A stretch of DNA of 64,000 bases from the NCBI GenBank assembly GCA_009782605.1, contig WRIR01000009.1, positions 16,259-80,258 on the forward strand, read 5' to 3'. The stretch is from Eggerthellaceae bacterium. Its GTDB lineage: Bacteria > Actinomycetota > Coriobacteriia > Coriobacteriales > Eggerthellaceae. The translations under genes were made by a program, and so were the position numbers. The notes below the pieces were generated by a model, which was given only the letters and a program-made list of their open reading frames with translations, was not told the origin of the DNA and ran no database searches. Shown in pieces: positions 7,926 to 17,620 of the stretch (position 1 is the stretch's first letter; each line of letters begins with the position of its first letter).

Positions 7926-8952
7926 GGTCGACCCCCTGGGAAAAGACGCACTCCGGCCGCAGGAGGCGGGCCTGTGCGTCGTAGGAGAACAGGCCGAGCA
8001 GCTGGGCCCCGGTTACCGCCGACACGAGCTCGCCGTCGGCCAGGGACGGCAGGGCTTCCCCGCCCTGCCGCAGGGACGCGCCCTCCCCCGCCTCGGCGCC
8101 CTCCCCCGGAGCCGGCGGCCCCTGCCCGCGCGGCGCAGGGGGCAGCGCCGCCACAACGGCGCCCGCCGGCAGCGCCCGGCCGTTCCGCACCGCCTCAAGG
8201 CTGTCCCCCGGCACCTCTACCACACGGTAGCCCAGCAGCGCCGCCGGATCGAGGACCGCAGGCTTTCGACCCTGCTCAAGCGCGGCCAGCTCCTGGCAGT
8301 CGTCCAGGGTCACCGCCCCGACACCCGTCCGGCGCAGCGCACCCACATGGCTGGGGCACCCGAGGGCCTGGCCGATGTCGCGTGCGAGCGAGCGGACGTA
8401 GGTACCCTTGGAGACGTGGACGGCGATATCCCAGCTCGGCAGCCTGCCCCCGCCGCCCCCGTCGAGGCCGAGCAGCCGGGCCTCAAAGACGGTTACCTCG
8501 CGGGGCTTTAGGCCTATCGGCCTGCCGGCGCGCGCCGCCTTGTAGGAGCGCTCGCCGCCGACCTTGACCGCGCTGTAGGCCGGGGGGACCTGCTGATGCG
8601 TCCCCGCCAGGCGCGAGACGAAACCCTGGGCGAAGGACAGATCGCACACCTCGTCGGGCACGGCACCCCTCTCGGTGACGGCCCCCGCCGCGTCGTCGGT
8701 CTCGGTCGCCTCGCCGAAGACCACGGTGAAGCGGTAGCGCTTATCGTGGGCCTGGAGGTAGGGGGAAAGCCTCGTGGCAGGGCCGACGCACAGCAGCAGG
8801 GCCCCCGAGGCAAGCGGGTCGAGCGTCCCGGTGTGCCCGATGCGGCGCTCGTCGAATACCCTCCGGGCGCGGTTCACGACATCGTGCGAGCTCGGGCCTG
8901 CCGGCTTGTCGACGCCTATGACGAAGGAGAGCCCCGACGACCCGCGCCTCAC
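7918..8952 (-). CDS. truB: tRNA pseudouridine(55) synthase
   Basis: A 344-aa TruB that converts U55 of the tRNA T-loop to pseudouridine. The catalytic Asp is in G-H-T-G-T-L-D-P-L-A-S-G near residue 45. K-R-Y-R-F and Y-S-A-V-K-V-G-G are other family motifs. After residue ~265 there is a Pro/Gly/Ala/Glu-rich low-complexity insert of roughly 40 residues before the C-terminal PUA-like part, which is longer than usual. The start is GTG at 8952, six bases after the nrnA stop; the gene ends inside ribF. Confidence 0.95.
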   Translation of the reverse strand: MRRGSSGLSFVIGVDKPAGPSSHDVVNRARRVFDERRIGHTGTLDPLASGALLLCVGPATRLSPYLQAHDKRYRFTVVFGEATETDDAAGAVTERGAVPDEVCDLSFAQGFVSRLAGTHQQVPPAYSAVKVGGERSYKAARAGRPIGLKPREVTVFEARLLGLDGGGGGRLPSWDIAVHVSKGTYVRSLARDIGQALGCPSHVGALRRTGVGAVTLDDCQELAALEQGRKPAVLDPAALLGYRVVEVPGDSLEAVRNGRALPAGAVVAALPPAPRGQGPPAPGEGAEAGEGASLRQGGEALPSLADGELVSAVTGAQLLGLFSYDAQARLLRPECVFSQGVDRG

Positions 8953-8958
8953 GACCGC

Positions 8959-9951
8959 CTACCCTTCCCCGACAAAAGCCTCAAGGGCCGCGGCCACCTG
9001 CGTGAGCGCCGCCTCGATCGGCCCGGGCACCGTGAACCCGGCAGCCGCCCTGTGGCCGCCGCCGCCCAGGTGCCGCGCGATGCGGGCGACGTCCGTGCCG
9101 TCCTTCGCACGCAGGTTCCCCCGGACACCCTCGCTGCCCTCGCGGAGCAAACAGGCGACCCGCACCCCCTCAAGGGAGCGCAGGGTGGAGACCAGCGGCT
9201 CGGCGTCGGCCTTGCAGGCGTCCAGGGCGCGGAAGTCCTCAAGCGTGAGGTAGCTCATGGCCCAACGCCGCCGCTCGTCGATCCTCAGCCGGGAGAGCAG
9301 GGCGCCCTCCAGGAGGAGCGAGGGTAGGCGGCGGCTCTGGTAGAGGGCGGCGGCCACGGCCGCGGGGTCGGCGCCGGCCCGCAGCATCTCCGCCGCCGCG
9401 TCGAAGGCAGCCGCGTCGGTGTTCTGGTACTGGAAGCACCCCGTGTCGGAAGCCAGCCCCGTATAGGCGCCGAGCGCCATGTCCCGGGTGGGGGCGACCC
9501 CCATCTCCTTGACGAGCTCCCAGACGATCATGGAGGTCGATGCGCTGTCCGGGTCGACATAGCTGTAGTCTGCCATCGCCTCGTCGACGGGATGGTGGTC
9601 GATGGTGAAGCTCGCCTCCGCGCGTGCCTGTATCGCCGCTGCGGCCGCGCCCAGGCGCTCGTGCGTCGGCGCGTCGACCGCGACGAAGGCCTGCGGGCTG
9701 CCGGGGAGGCGCCCCGCCGCGACCATGTCCTCTATGCCGGGCAGGAAGAGCAGGGAGGGGTCTACCGGCTCGTCTTTGCACAGGATGCAGACGGCTTTTT
9801 TGCCAAGCCCGTGCAGGGCGTGCGCGAGTGTCAGCTGGGAGCCGAGGCAGTCGCCGTCAGGGCTCACATGCCCGCAGATGACGAAGTCGTCCAAGGCGTG
9901 AAACCGCCGGGCGACCTCGTGAAGCGTAATATTCGTCGGGGGCGCGGTCAC
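8959..9951 (-). CDS. nrnA: DHH/DHHA1 oligoribonuclease (nanoRNase)/pAp phosphatase
   Basis: A 330-aa DHH-family phosphoesterase. The N-terminal DHH domain has G-H-V-S-P-D-G-D-C-L-G-S, the V-A-V-D motif and D-H-H-P near residue 118. The C-terminal DHHA1 domain carries G-G-G-G-H-R-A-A-A-G-F. NrnA-type enzymes degrade 2-5 nt RNAs and dephosphorylate pAp using Mn2+. It lies between rbfA and truB, where actinobacteria and Firmicutes usually keep it. The start is GTG at 9951. Confidence 0.93.
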   Translation of the reverse strand: MTAPPTNITLHEVARRFHALDDFVICGHVSPDGDCLGSQLTLAHALHGLGKKAVCILCKDEPVDPSLLFLPGIEDMVAAGRLPGSPQAFVAVDAPTHERLGAAAAAIQARAEASFTIDHHPVDEAMADYSYVDPDSASTSMIVWELVKEMGVAPTRDMALGAYTGLASDTGCFQYQNTDAAAFDAAAEMLRAGADPAAVAAALYQSRRLPSLLLEGALLSRLRIDERRRWAMSYLTLEDFRALDACKADAEPLVSTLRSLEGVRVACLLREGSEGVRGNLRAKDGTDVARIARHLGGGGHRAAAGFTVPGPIEAALTQVAAALEAFVGEG

Positions 9952-9967
9952 TGTTGCCTGCTCCCCG

Positions 9968-10321
9968 TCAAGGCTGCCTGTTCCTCAAAGCGTCGCGCTC
10001 AAGGGCTTGGGCGATGCGCTCCGCCTGGTCTACGGTCTCGTCGAGGACGAAGCGCAGCTCCGGCGCGACCCGCCACGACAGCCTCTGGGCCATCTCGGAG
10101 CGGATATGCCCCGATGCGGCGGTAAAGGCCTCGGCGACCTCGTCATAGCGGTCGGGGTCGGTCGAGTAGAAGACCCTGCACGCGCTCCTGTCGAAGCTCA
10201 CCTCGCAGGCCACGATGGTGACCAGGTGCAGGCGGGGGTCGGCGATCTCGAACAGGAGGATGTTCGAGACGACCTCGCGCGCCTGCTCGTTTACTTTCCT
10301 GCTGCTACTGCGTTGCTTCAT
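9968..10321 (-). CDS. rbfA: 30S ribosome-binding factor A
   Basis: A 117-aa RbfA needed for late 16S rRNA 5'-end maturation and cold adaptation. It has the KH-like fold pattern: R-K-V-N-E-Q-A-R-E-V-V-S-N-I-L at the N-terminus, D-P-R-L-H-L-V-T-I near residue 28, and the A-P-E-L-R-F-V-L-D motif near residue 90. ATG at 10321 is chosen because the longer upstream frame (to 10561) is Arg/Gly-rich and overlaps the end of infB in another frame. It follows infB by ~150 bases and ends 17 bases before nrnA. Confidence 0.95.
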   Translation of the reverse strand: MKQRSSSRKVNEQAREVVSNILLFEIADPRLHLVTIVACEVSFDRSACRVFYSTDPDRYDEVAEAFTAASGHIRSEMAQRLSWRVAPELRFVLDETVDQAERIAQALERDALRNRQP

Positions 10322-10470
10322 AAGAACCCCCGTATCGCAAAGTCCTGCACATGCGGCCCTCCGGGCGCATCCCCGCGGGCGGGGCGGCCCTTCCGGCAGG
10401 GCGCCACCTGCCTCGGCCCCGGTGCCGGCCTCTTTCCTTGCTGCCTTTTCGACACCCTGCCCCGGCCCGC

Positions 10471-13455
10471 CTACTCGGTCCGCTCCACCTCGACGACCTG
10501 GTAGCCCTCGATGGTGTCGCCGACCTTGATGTCTTGGTAGCCGACGATGCCGATGCCGCACTCATAGCCGCTGCGCACCGACTTCACGTCGTCCTTGAAG
10601 CGCCTCAGGCTGTCTATGGTGCCCTCGAAGATTATCGTGCCGTCCCGCACGATACGCACCTTGTCGTCGCGGGCGATCTCGCCCTCGACCACATAGCATC
10701 CGGCGATGGTCCCCGCCTTCGGCACCTTGAAGGTCTCGCGCACCTCGGCGATGCCGGTGTCCTTCTCCACGATGTCGGGGGAAAGCAGGCCGACGCGGGC
10801 CGCGTTGATGTCCTCGATGGCCTGGTAGATGATGCGGTAGAGCCGGATATCGACCTTCTCCTTCTCGGCCTGCTGCTTGGACTTCCCGGTGGGGCGCACG
10901 TTGAAGCCGATGATGATGGCGTCGCTGGCGGCTGCCAGGGTAACGTCGGTCTCCGTGATGCCGCCGACGGCGGAATGCACGATGTTGACGCGCACCTCCG
11001 ACTGGTCCATCTTCTCGAAGGCGTCGACGAGCGCTTCGATCGAGCCTTGCACGTCTGCCTTCACGATGAGGTTGAGGTCGGTCTGCTTGCCTGCCTCGAT
11101 GCGGCTGAAGAGGTCGTCGAGGCTTACGTGCGCCTTGGTCTCCTGCTCGGCGAGGCGGGCGCGCAAGGCACGCTCCTCGGCAAGCTTGCGGGCGTCGCGC
11201 TCGTCCTCGAAGACCCGGAACTCGTCGCCGGCGGTCGGGACCGAGCCCAGGCCCAGTATCTCGACCGGGTCGGCCGGACAGGCCGCGTCTATCTGCATGC
11301 CGTGGGGGTTGACCAACGCCCGGACGCGCCCATAGGATGTCCCGGCGACCACCGCGTCGCCCGGCCGCAGCGTGCCGCGCTGCACCAAGACGGTCGCGAG
11401 CGGGCCGCGCCCCTTGTCGAGGTTCGCCTCGATCACGAAGCCCGAGGCAGACGTGTCGGGGTTCGCCCTCAGCTCAAGGACGTCTGCCTGCAAAAGGATG
11501 GTCTCAAGCAGGTCGTCGATATGCAGCTTCTGCTTCGCCGAAACCTCGACGAACATGTTTGAGCCGCCCCATTCCTCGGGGATGACCCCGTGCTCGACAA
11601 GCTCTTGGCGGACCTTGTCGGGGTTCGCGCCGGCCTTGTCCACCTTGTTGACTGCGACGACTATGGGCACCTCGGCGGCCTTCGCGTGGTGTATCGCCTC
11701 GACGGTCTGGGGCATGACCCCGTCGTCGGCCGCAACGACGAGCACGATGACGTCGGTCACCTGCGCCCCACGGGCGCGCATCGCCGTGAAGGCCTCATGG
11801 CCCGGGGTGTCGATGAAGGATATCTGCCGCTCGTTGATGTTGACGACAGAGGCGCCGATATGCTGCGTGATGCCGCCGGCCTCGCTCTCGACCACGCCGG
11901 TGTTGCGGATGGCGTCGAGCAGGGAGGTCTTGCCGTGGTCGACATGGCCCATGACCGTGACCACGGGGGGCCGGGGCTTCAGGTCCTGCGGGCGGTCGTC
12001 GATGACCACCGCGTATTCCTCCTCGGGCGAGACGACACGGACCTTGCGGCCCAGGTCGTCGGCGATAAGCTCGATCAGGTCGTTGCTCATCGACTGGGTG
12101 AGGGTCAGCACCTGCCCCAGCATGAAGAGGCGCTTGATGATGTCGTTGGGGGGCACGGCCAAGAGGTCGGCGAACTTCGAGACGCTTGCCCCTTGGGGAA
12201 CCTCCATGACCGAGTCGTCTAACACCAGCTCGGGGTCGAGGCCCTTCTCTATGGCCTCCAGCTCCAGGCGCTCGCGGGCCTCTGCCACGCGCTTCTCCTT
12301 GCGCTTCTTGCGGCGGCCCTCCCCCTCCTGTGCCGCTGCCTCGACCGCGCTGCGCGCCTCGGCAAGCACCTTGTCGCGTTGGAACTTCTCTGCCTGGACG
12401 GCCATCTGGGCGTAGCGGTCCTCCCCGGACTCGCCCTCAAGCAGCTCGGGCACGTCGGGCTCGAAGACATGCCCTGCCTTCCCGGGCTTCTTGTCGGCGC
12501 GCGGCTTGGCACCCTCGCGGCCCGGGCCGCCGGCCCCGCCCTCGCCCGGGGCGAATGCCGAGGCATCGTCCTTGGACGGCTTTTCCTTCCTGCCCTGCTT
12601 GTCCAGCTTTGCCGACGCCGGCTTCTGGGCGGCCTGCCTCTTGCCCTCCTTCTTCCCCTCGGCCTGGGGCGTTGCTGAGACGTGCTGCATACGCTCCTTC
12701 TCGCTCGCGATCTGCGAGAGCAGGCCGTCGAAGCTCGACTTGGGCTGTATGGTCGGGGCCTGGGCCGCCTTCTTTGCGGGGTCGTCGGCGGTGGCAGCGG
12801 CCTTCGGGGCCTTTTTGCCGGATTTCTTGGCCGCCAAGGACTCCTCGACCGCCTGCTTCTTCGCCACCTCTTTCGCGGCGCGCTCGGCCCTCTCCCGCTG
12901 CTGGGCCGCCAGGGCCTCCCGCTTTGCCCGCTCCTTCGCACTCTCTATCTGGCTTGCGAGGCCCTCGAAGTTCGACGGGGCCGGGGCGGCCGGGGGCGCG
13001 GGGGCGGCCTTCGTGCCGGCCGGGCTGCCGGGGGTGGCCGGCGCAGGGGCAGGCACGGGGGCAGGGGCGGCCTCGCCGGAAGGGCCGGGGATGCCGTCCT
13101 CGCTGAGGCGCACTTCATCAGGCACCGGGGCCTCGCCGCCGCGCTTTGCGCGCTCGGCCTCGCGCAGCGCGCGCTCCTTCTGCACGGCGGCGCGGCGCTC
13201 GGCCTCGGCCTCGGCCTTCTTCTCGGCAGCGATACGCTGCTCTTCGGCAAGCTTCTCGGCCTCCTTGTCCTCAAGCTGGCCGGTGCGCTGCTTGATCTCG
13301 GGCGCGATGTTCTCCCATATCCTCGCAACGTCGTCGTCGGTCAGGACGCTTGCATGGCTCTTCGCGGAGATCTTCATCGCCTGGATGCGCTCCAAGAGGT
13401 CCCTGCTGTTCATCCCGAACTCTTTCGCCAACTCATTTACCCGCATGCTGGCCAT
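10471..13455 (-). CDS. infB: Translation initiation factor IF-2
   Basis: A 994-aa IF-2, a GTPase that brings initiator tRNA to the 30S subunit. The N-terminal IF2_N motif is [11 protein letters not shown]. Residues about 60-390 are a very long Ala/Pro/Lys/Glu-rich low-complexity linker with repeated L-x-S-Q-I-x-S-x-K-E-R segments. The G domain has G-H-V-D-H-G-K-T (G1), D-T-P-G-H-E-A-F (G3) and N-K-V-D-K (G4), followed by the tRNA-binding C-terminal domains. The long variable linker is typical of high-GC actinobacteria. ATG at 13455 has GAGGGGG upstream; ATG at 13446 is a possible alternative. Confidence 0.97.
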   Translation of the reverse strand: MASMRVNELAKEFGMNSRDLLERIQAMKISAKSHASVLTDDDVARIWENIAPEIKQRTGQLEDKEAEKLAEEQRIAAEKKAEAEAERRAAVQKERALREAERAKRGGEAPVPDEVRLSEDGIPGPSGEAAPAPVPAPAPATPGSPAGTKAAPAPPAAPAPSNFEGLASQIESAKERAKREALAAQQRERAERAAKEVAKKQAVEESLAAKKSGKKAPKAAATADDPAKKAAQAPTIQPKSSFDGLLSQIASEKERMQHVSATPQAEGKKEGKRQAAQKPASAKLDKQGRKEKPSKDDASAFAPGEGGAGGPGREGAKPRADKKPGKAGHVFEPDVPELLEGESGEDRYAQMAVQAEKFQRDKVLAEARSAVEAAAQEGEGRRKKRKEKRVAEARERLELEAIEKGLDPELVLDDSVMEVPQGASVSKFADLLAVPPNDIIKRLFMLGQVLTLTQSMSNDLIELIADDLGRKVRVVSPEEEYAVVIDDRPQDLKPRPPVVTVMGHVDHGKTSLLDAIRNTGVVESEAGGITQHIGASVVNINERQISFIDTPGHEAFTAMRARGAQVTDVIVLVVAADDGVMPQTVEAIHHAKAAEVPIVVAVNKVDKAGANPDKVRQELVEHGVIPEEWGGSNMFVEVSAKQKLHIDDLLETILLQADVLELRANPDTSASGFVIEANLDKGRGPLATVLVQRGTLRPGDAVVAGTSYGRVRALVNPHGMQIDAACPADPVEILGLGSVPTAGDEFRVFEDERDARKLAEERALRARLAEQETKAHVSLDDLFSRIEAGKQTDLNLIVKADVQGSIEALVDAFEKMDQSEVRVNIVHSAVGGITETDVTLAAASDAIIIGFNVRPTGKSKQQAEKEKVDIRLYRIIYQAIEDINAARVGLLSPDIVEKDTGIAEVRETFKVPKAGTIAGCYVVEGEIARDDKVRIVRDGTIIFEGTIDSLRRFKDDVKSVRSGYECGIGIVGYQDIKVGDTIEGYQVVEVERTE

Positions 13456-13475
13456 ATAGCCCCCTCAACTTTCCC

Positions 13476-13775
13476 TTATGCTTCCAACGCCGCGCCGAAG
13501 AGGCCCTCGGCGATGCGGTCGCGGTCTTCCTGGGTGAGCGGCACACGCAGCGCCCGCTCTATACGCCTTGCCTTGTACGCGGCCTCCAAGCAGGCGCCGG
13601 AGCACACATAGGCGCCCCTCCCGGCCTGGGTGCCGCTCCCGTCGAAGCAGACGGCGCCCGTGCCCGTCCGCACGAGGCGGAGCAGCGCGGCCTTGTCGGC
13701 CTGCCTGCCGCATGCGACGCAGGTGCGCCGCCGCTTCATGCCCTGCTGCTTTTCTGTCGGCGCGGACTTTCGCAT
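13476..13775 (-). CDS. ylxR: YlxR family RNA-binding protein (DUF448)
   Basis: A 99-aa protein with the YlxR signature R-T-C-V-A-C-G-R-Q followed by L-L-R-L-V-R-T and G-R-G-A-Y-V-C. YlxR homologues bind RNA or act as nucleoid/regulatory proteins and sit almost universally between nusA and infB. ATG at 13775 is chosen (GAGG six bases upstream, eight bases after the nusA stop); ATG at 13739 is the alternative. Cys residues in C-V-A-C and Y-V-C-S-G-A-C may hold a metal. Confidence 0.9.
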   Translation of the reverse strand: MRKSAPTEKQQGMKRRRTCVACGRQADKAALLRLVRTGTGAVCFDGSGTQAGRGAYVCSGACLEAAYKARRIERALRVPLTQEDRDRIAEGLFGAALEA

Positions 13776-13783
13776 CCCTTGCC

Positions 13784-15001
13784 TCACGCTTCCTCGTGGT
13801 CCGCATGCACGCCGCAGTAGCGCTTCGTGGGGCGGGCATGGTTGCGGCAGTGCACGCCGTCCTCGGTGACGTAGGCGCACAGCCCGCTCTCGTCCTCGGA
13901 GGCGCCCTCCTCGTCGATGAGCATGTTGTCGAGCGCCAGGGGCTCGCCGGCAAAGGATGCGCTCTTGATGTCGATATGCCAGCCGGTCAGCCGGGCGGCG
14001 AGGCGGGCGTTCTGGCCCTCCTTGCCGATGGCGAGCGACAGTTGGTCGTCCGGCACGATGACGGTGGCGTAGTGGTTCTCCTCGTCGATGTTCACCCGCG
14101 TCACCTTGGCGGGGGAAAGCGCGTTGGACACATAGACGGACGGGTCCTCGTTCCACTGGATGACGTCGACGCGCTCGTTGCGCAACTCTTCGACGACCAT
14201 GCGCACGCGCGAGCCCTTCGGCCCGACGCAGGCCCCCACCGGGTCGAGGTTCGCCTCCCGGGAGGTGACGGCTATCTTCGAGCGGGCGCCCGGCTCGCGG
14301 GCTATCGACTTGATCTCGACCATGCCGTCGTATATCTCCGGCACCTCTATCTCGAAGAGCCGGCGGATGAGGTCGGGGTGGGTGCGGGACACGACGATGG
14401 GCGGCCGGGCTTGATCGCCGCGGGTCTTCGGGGCATCCGAGCTCGGGTCGCGCACCTCGATAATGAGGGTCTTCAGGCGCTGGTTGTGGCGGTAGTGCTC
14501 GCTTGCCGGGCGCTCGGCCCGCTCGTTGGGGAAGCGCTTGGTGTCGTAGTGGGGCAGCTCGGCTTCGACGCCGTCGCGTATCTTGATGATGGTGAAGTCG
14601 GCGGTCCCTTGAAGGACGGTGCCCGTGACCAGGTCGCCGACGCGGGAATAGAACTCCTCGTAGATGCTTTGGCGCCCCGCCTCGCGCACGATGGCCGCGA
14701 TGACGCTCTTCGCGTTCTGCGCGGCGATGCGGCTCACGTCCTCGGGGGTCACGTCGCGCTCCTCGAATTCCGCATACTCCCCCGTCTCCGGGTCGGGCTT
14801 CCCGACGGGGACGAGCTCGTACACGTATATCCTGCCGCTTGAGCGCTCTATGGTCACCCGCGCATCCCATTCGAGGTCGAGGATATGCTGGTAGCTTTTC
14901 GCCAAAGAAGCCTCAAGGCGCTCTATCAGGTAGAACTCGTCGATCTTCTTTTCGTGGGCGAGAGCCTGCAATGCCTCAATCAGTTCAGAGCTTGCCATCA
15001 T
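13784..15001 (-). CDS. nusA: Transcription termination/antitermination factor NusA with Cys/His tail
   Basis: A 405-aa NusA. The N-terminal RNAP-binding domain (about 1-125) is followed by S1 (about 135-200) and two KH domains ([12 protein letters not shown] near residue 240 and [12 protein letters not shown] near residue 325). The protein binds RNAP and nascent RNA to promote pausing and intrinsic termination. Unusually, the last ~35 residues have a C-x9-C-x10-C-x2-H pattern ending in Y-C-G-V-H, suggestive of a small zinc knuckle. It is second in the rimP operon, whose leader contains a terminator likely under NusA control. Confidence 0.96.
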   Translation of the reverse strand: MMASSELIEALQALAHEKKIDEFYLIERLEASLAKSYQHILDLEWDARVTIERSSGRIYVYELVPVGKPDPETGEYAEFEERDVTPEDVSRIAAQNAKSVIAAIVREAGRQSIYEEFYSRVGDLVTGTVLQGTADFTIIKIRDGVEAELPHYDTKRFPNERAERPASEHYRHNQRLKTLIIEVRDPSSDAPKTRGDQARPPIVVSRTHPDLIRRLFEIEVPEIYDGMVEIKSIAREPGARSKIAVTSREANLDPVGACVGPKGSRVRMVVEELRNERVDVIQWNEDPSVYVSNALSPAKVTRVNIDEENHYATVIVPDDQLSLAIGKEGQNARLAARLTGWHIDIKSASFAGEPLALDNMLIDEEGASEDESGLCAYVTEDGVHCRNHARPTKRYCGVHADHEEA

Positions 15002-15019
15002 GCTTCCTTTCTTGTGCCT

Positions 15020-15490
15020 TTATGCGTTGAACCCTACCGTGCCCTTGAGATGGGCGCGCTTCACGTTCCCGAAGTCGATTGCCTGGGCAACCCCCTCGAC
15101 GTCCAATACAACCTGCCCGGCGTCCACCGACTGTATGCGACCGCTCCATTTGCTCCTGCCGCCTATCGGCGAGGCCGTCTGCACGACCGCCGTTTCGCCG
15201 ACGAAGCGCTCGAAATGCGCAAGCGTGCGCAGGGGGCGGTCGATGCCGGGAGAGGAAACCTCAAGGGTATAGGCCCCGGGGAAGGGGTCGGCCGCATCCA
15301 TTATCTGGTTTATCCACGCCTGTGACGAGGCCAGCTCGTCGAAGCCGATACCCTGGGGGCAGTCGATGTACACCCGGATCGTCGGTGCCTTCTTCGCGCC
15401 GGTGACCTCGATGGTCACGACCTCTATACCGTGCTCGGCCGCCTGCTTCTCAAGCGCGTCGAGCAGGCTTTGTTCTTTCGCGGTCAGCAT
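15020..15490 (-). CDS. rimP: Ribosome maturation factor RimP
   Basis: A 156-aa RimP, needed for 30S assembly. Motifs include V-T-I-E-V-T-G-A-K-K-A-P-T-I-R-V-Y-I-D, Y-T-L-E-V-S-S-P-G-I-D-R-P-L and the C-terminal Sm-like barrel ending G-N-V-K-R-A-H-L. ATG at 15490 is chosen because GGAGG lies six bases upstream. A longer in-frame GTG start at 15589 would read through the leader terminator at 15512-15543 and is rejected. First gene of the rimP-nusA-ylxR-infB-rbfA-nrnA-truB-ribF unit. Confidence 0.94.
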   Translation of the reverse strand: MLTAKEQSLLDALEKQAAEHGIEVVTIEVTGAKKAPTIRVYIDCPQGIGFDELASSQAWINQIMDAADPFPGAYTLEVSSPGIDRPLRTLAHFERFVGETAVVQTASPIGGRSKWSGRIQSVDAGQVVLDVEGVAQAIDFGNVKRAHLKGTVGFNA

Positions 15491-15511
15491 GCAGGCCTCC
15501 TTCACCGCCTC

Positions 15512-15543
15512 AGATAAAAAGAAAGCGGGATAAACCCACTTTC
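15512..15543 (-). terminator. Leader terminator upstream of rimP-nusA (candidate NusA-dependent attenuator)
   Basis: On the reverse strand GAAAGTGGG pairs with CCCGCTTTC around a TTTAT loop, followed by TTTTTATC, a typical intrinsic terminator. It lies 22 bases upstream of the rimP ATG and downstream of a possible -10 (TATAAA, 15600-15605), inside the mRNA leader. Bacillus subtilis controls rimP(ylxS)-nusA by a NusA-dependent terminator in the same place, so autoregulation is likely here. Confidence 0.75.
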
Positions 15544-15825
15544 TCGAACCAACTGAAAGTTTTCGGTACGCGCCGCACCACGCAAACACGCACCGGGACT
15601 TTATACCACATTCTGCACCCGATGGCTAGTCATGCTTCCAACTGGGGCGCGCACGCAACCCCATCTCCACCGTTCGTCCTCAAATCCCACCGCATTCCCC
15701 TATCCAGGCATCGGCAAATTTGCCGGCAAACTGCCTGCTGGGCTGGGACGGGCAGAAGCTCTTTTCCGGGGATGACGGCGGGGGCTTGTTGTGAGAGAAT
15801 CAGGCGGACAGGAAAGGGAGGGCGT

Positions 15826-16329
15826 ATGGTGTTGGAGTTCAGGCCGGTCTTAAGCGACGGGGATATCGGCGGCGTCGCGTGCATGGCAGACGAGATATGG
15901 CACGAGTATTGGCCGGGGATCATCGGGAGTGCACAGACGGACTACATGGTCGAGGCCTTCCAGAGTGCGTCGGCCATAACCGCCGCCATACGCGAGGAAG
16001 GCTATGAGTATTGGGTGCTGGAGGCTGAGGGCCGCCGTGTCGGTTATGCCGCGGTGCGCGTTGAGGCCCCCGATGCCCGCCTGTTCATCTCGAAGGTGTA
16101 CCTCTTTGCGGCCGAGCGCGGACGGGGCTTCGCCTCCGAGGCCATCGCCTTCTTCGAGGCGCTGTGCCACGGGCGCGGGCTTACGACGATGTACCTCTCG
16201 GTCAACAAGCACAACGAGCTTGCCCTGAGGGCCTACCGCGCCAAGGGCTTTGCAGTGGTCGGCGCAAGCGTGAAGGGGATAGGGCAGGGATTTTTCCTGG
16301 ACGACTACCTCATGGAAAAGGTGCTCTGA
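15826..16329 (+). CDS. GNAT family N-acetyltransferase
   Basis: A 167-aa acetyltransferase. The substrate is not identifiable. The acetyl-CoA loop region is R-G-R-G-F-A-S-E-A-I near residue 105 after I-S-K-V-Y-L-F. The C-terminal S-V-N-K-H-N-E-L-A-L-R-A-Y-R-A-K-G-F is the classic GNAT fourth motif. It starts at ATG 15826 behind AAAGGGAGG and is convergent with mtaB. A longer frame from 15622 lacks a ribosome site and is not used. Confidence 0.87.
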   Translation: MVLEFRPVLSDGDIGGVACMADEIWHEYWPGIIGSAQTDYMVEAFQSASAITAAIREEGYEYWVLEAEGRRVGYAAVRVEAPDARLFISKVYLFAAERGRGFASEAIAFFEALCHGRGLTTMYLSVNKHNELALRAYRAKGFAVVGASVKGIGQGFFLDDYLMEKVL

Positions 16330-16363
16330 GGGTGAAGCGGCGTTTTCTGCGGGCATGCTTCGG

Positions 16364-17620
16364 TCAGGGGATGGCGAAGGGAAACAGGGTGCCAGGCGCA
16401 ATGTCGCGGGGGATGCCGATGCGATAGTAGCTCTCGGTCATGCCCCGCCCGCGGCCCTCGGCCACCACGAGCTCTTCCCTCCCCCGGCGGCTCTCGTAGT
16501 CCGCCCTGCGCAGGCGCTCGGCCAGGGCGGTGAGCTGCTTTGCGCGGGCGGCCTTGGCCTCGGGGGATACCTGGTCGCCCCGCGCCGCCGCAGGCGTGCC
16601 CTTGCGCTGTGAATAGGGGAAGACATGCACCTTCGAGAAACGCAGGCGACCGACGAGGCCTAAGGTCTCGTCGAAGTCGGAGTCCGTCTCGCCGGGGAAG
16701 CCGACGATGGCGTCGGTCGTGAGGGCGAGCCCGGGTATCTGTGCGTAAAGCGCCTCGGCCCGCGCAAGGAAGCCCTGCGCGTCGTAGGGGCGGGCCATCT
16801 CGGCGAGCACCTTCGAAGAACCTGACTGGAGGGGCAGGTGGAGGTGGCGGCATACCCGCCCCTGTGACGTGGCGACCAGGCCGACCAGGGCCTCGTCGAG
16901 GTCTTCGGGCTCGATGCTCGACAGCCTGAAGCGCGTGGTTTCGGTCTCGGAGAGCAGCCCTTCCAGGGCCTCGGCCAGCCCTCCTTCCGTGAAGCGGTAG
17001 GACCCCAGGTTTATCCCCGTGAGCACTATCTCTTTGACCCCAGCCTGGGCGAGCGCCCGCACCTCTTCAAGAACCTCGTCGAAGGGCCGGCTGAGGGCCG
17101 GGCCACGGGCGGCGGGAACGATGCAGTAGCTGCATGCCCCGTCACAACCATCCTGCACCTTGACGCCTATGCGGGTGGGGAAGCCCTCCCCGGCGCGCAG
17201 GGCCCGGCCGCGGGCAGGGGGCACCGGTTGCCCGGACGCCTCGGACGCCCCGGACGCCTGCGGCGTGGGGCCCCGCTCCCCCGGCGCAGGGCCGAAGCGC
17301 TCGCAGATGAGCGCCAGGGCCCGGCCCTTGTCGGGCTCGACGGCCACGCGGGGGTCGAGGGAGCGGTAGGTGCCTGGGTCGAGCGCCGCGGCGCAGCCGG
17401 TCACATAGACCGGCGCATGCCGGTTGTCGCGCAGGCTGCGGCGCACCGCCTTGCGCGCCTTCTTGTCCGCCTCGCCCGTGACCGTGCAGGTGTTGACGAT
17501 GACGCAGTCGGCATCGGGAAGCCCGCAGCGCCCGTGCCCCTGCTCCAAAAGCGCCGCGGCAAGGGAGTCGGACTCCACCCGGTTGACCTTGCAGCCGAGG
17601 CTCACCAGCGCGAACCTCAC
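16364..17620 (-). CDS. mtaB: tRNA t6A37 methylthiotransferase MtaB
   Basis: A 418-aa radical-SAM methylthiotransferase that makes ms2t6A at tRNA position 37. The N-terminal UPF0004 domain has L-G-C-K-V-N-R-V-E-S-D, N-T-C-T-V-T and V-T-G-C. The radical SAM cluster motif is C-D-G-A-C-S-Y-C (CxxxCxxC) near residue 160. A Pro/Gly/Ala-rich insert of about 35 residues separates the two domains, and the C-terminal TRAM part is short. The LGCKVN variant indicates MtaB rather than MiaB or RimO. The GTG start at 17620 overlaps the rsmE TGA (GTGA). Confidence 0.93.
   Translation of the reverse strand: MRFALVSLGCKVNRVESDSLAAALLEQGHGRCGLPDADCVIVNTCTVTGEADKKARKAVRRSLRDNRHAPVYVTGCAAALDPGTYRSLDPRVAVEPDKGRALALICERFGPAPGERGPTPQASGASEASGQPVPPARGRALRAGEGFPTRIGVKVQDGCDGACSYCIVPAARGPALSRPFDEVLEEVRALAQAGVKEIVLTGINLGSYRFTEGGLAEALEGLLSETETTRFRLSSIEPEDLDEALVGLVATSQGRVCRHLHLPLQSGSSKVLAEMARPYDAQGFLARAEALYAQIPGLALTTDAIVGFPGETDSDFDETLGLVGRLRFSKVHVFPYSQRKGTPAAARGDQVSPEAKAARAKQLTALAERLRRADYESRRGREELVVAEGRGRGMTESYYRIGIPRDIAPGTLFPFAIP

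Noticed and set aside
10351..11562. 403-aa plus-strand frame opposite infB
   Set aside because: Antisense shadow of the conserved IF-2 C-terminal domains; composition typical of reverse-complement codons.
13568..14842. 424-aa plus-strand frame opposite nusA
   Set aside because: Arg/Ala/Val-rich mirror of a high-GC gene; no ribosome site, and nusA on the other strand has clear KH and S1 motifs.
15491..15589. GTG start of rimP 33 codons upstream
   Set aside because: It would place the leader terminator inside coding sequence and lacks a ribosome site; ATG 15490 has GGAGG at proper distance.
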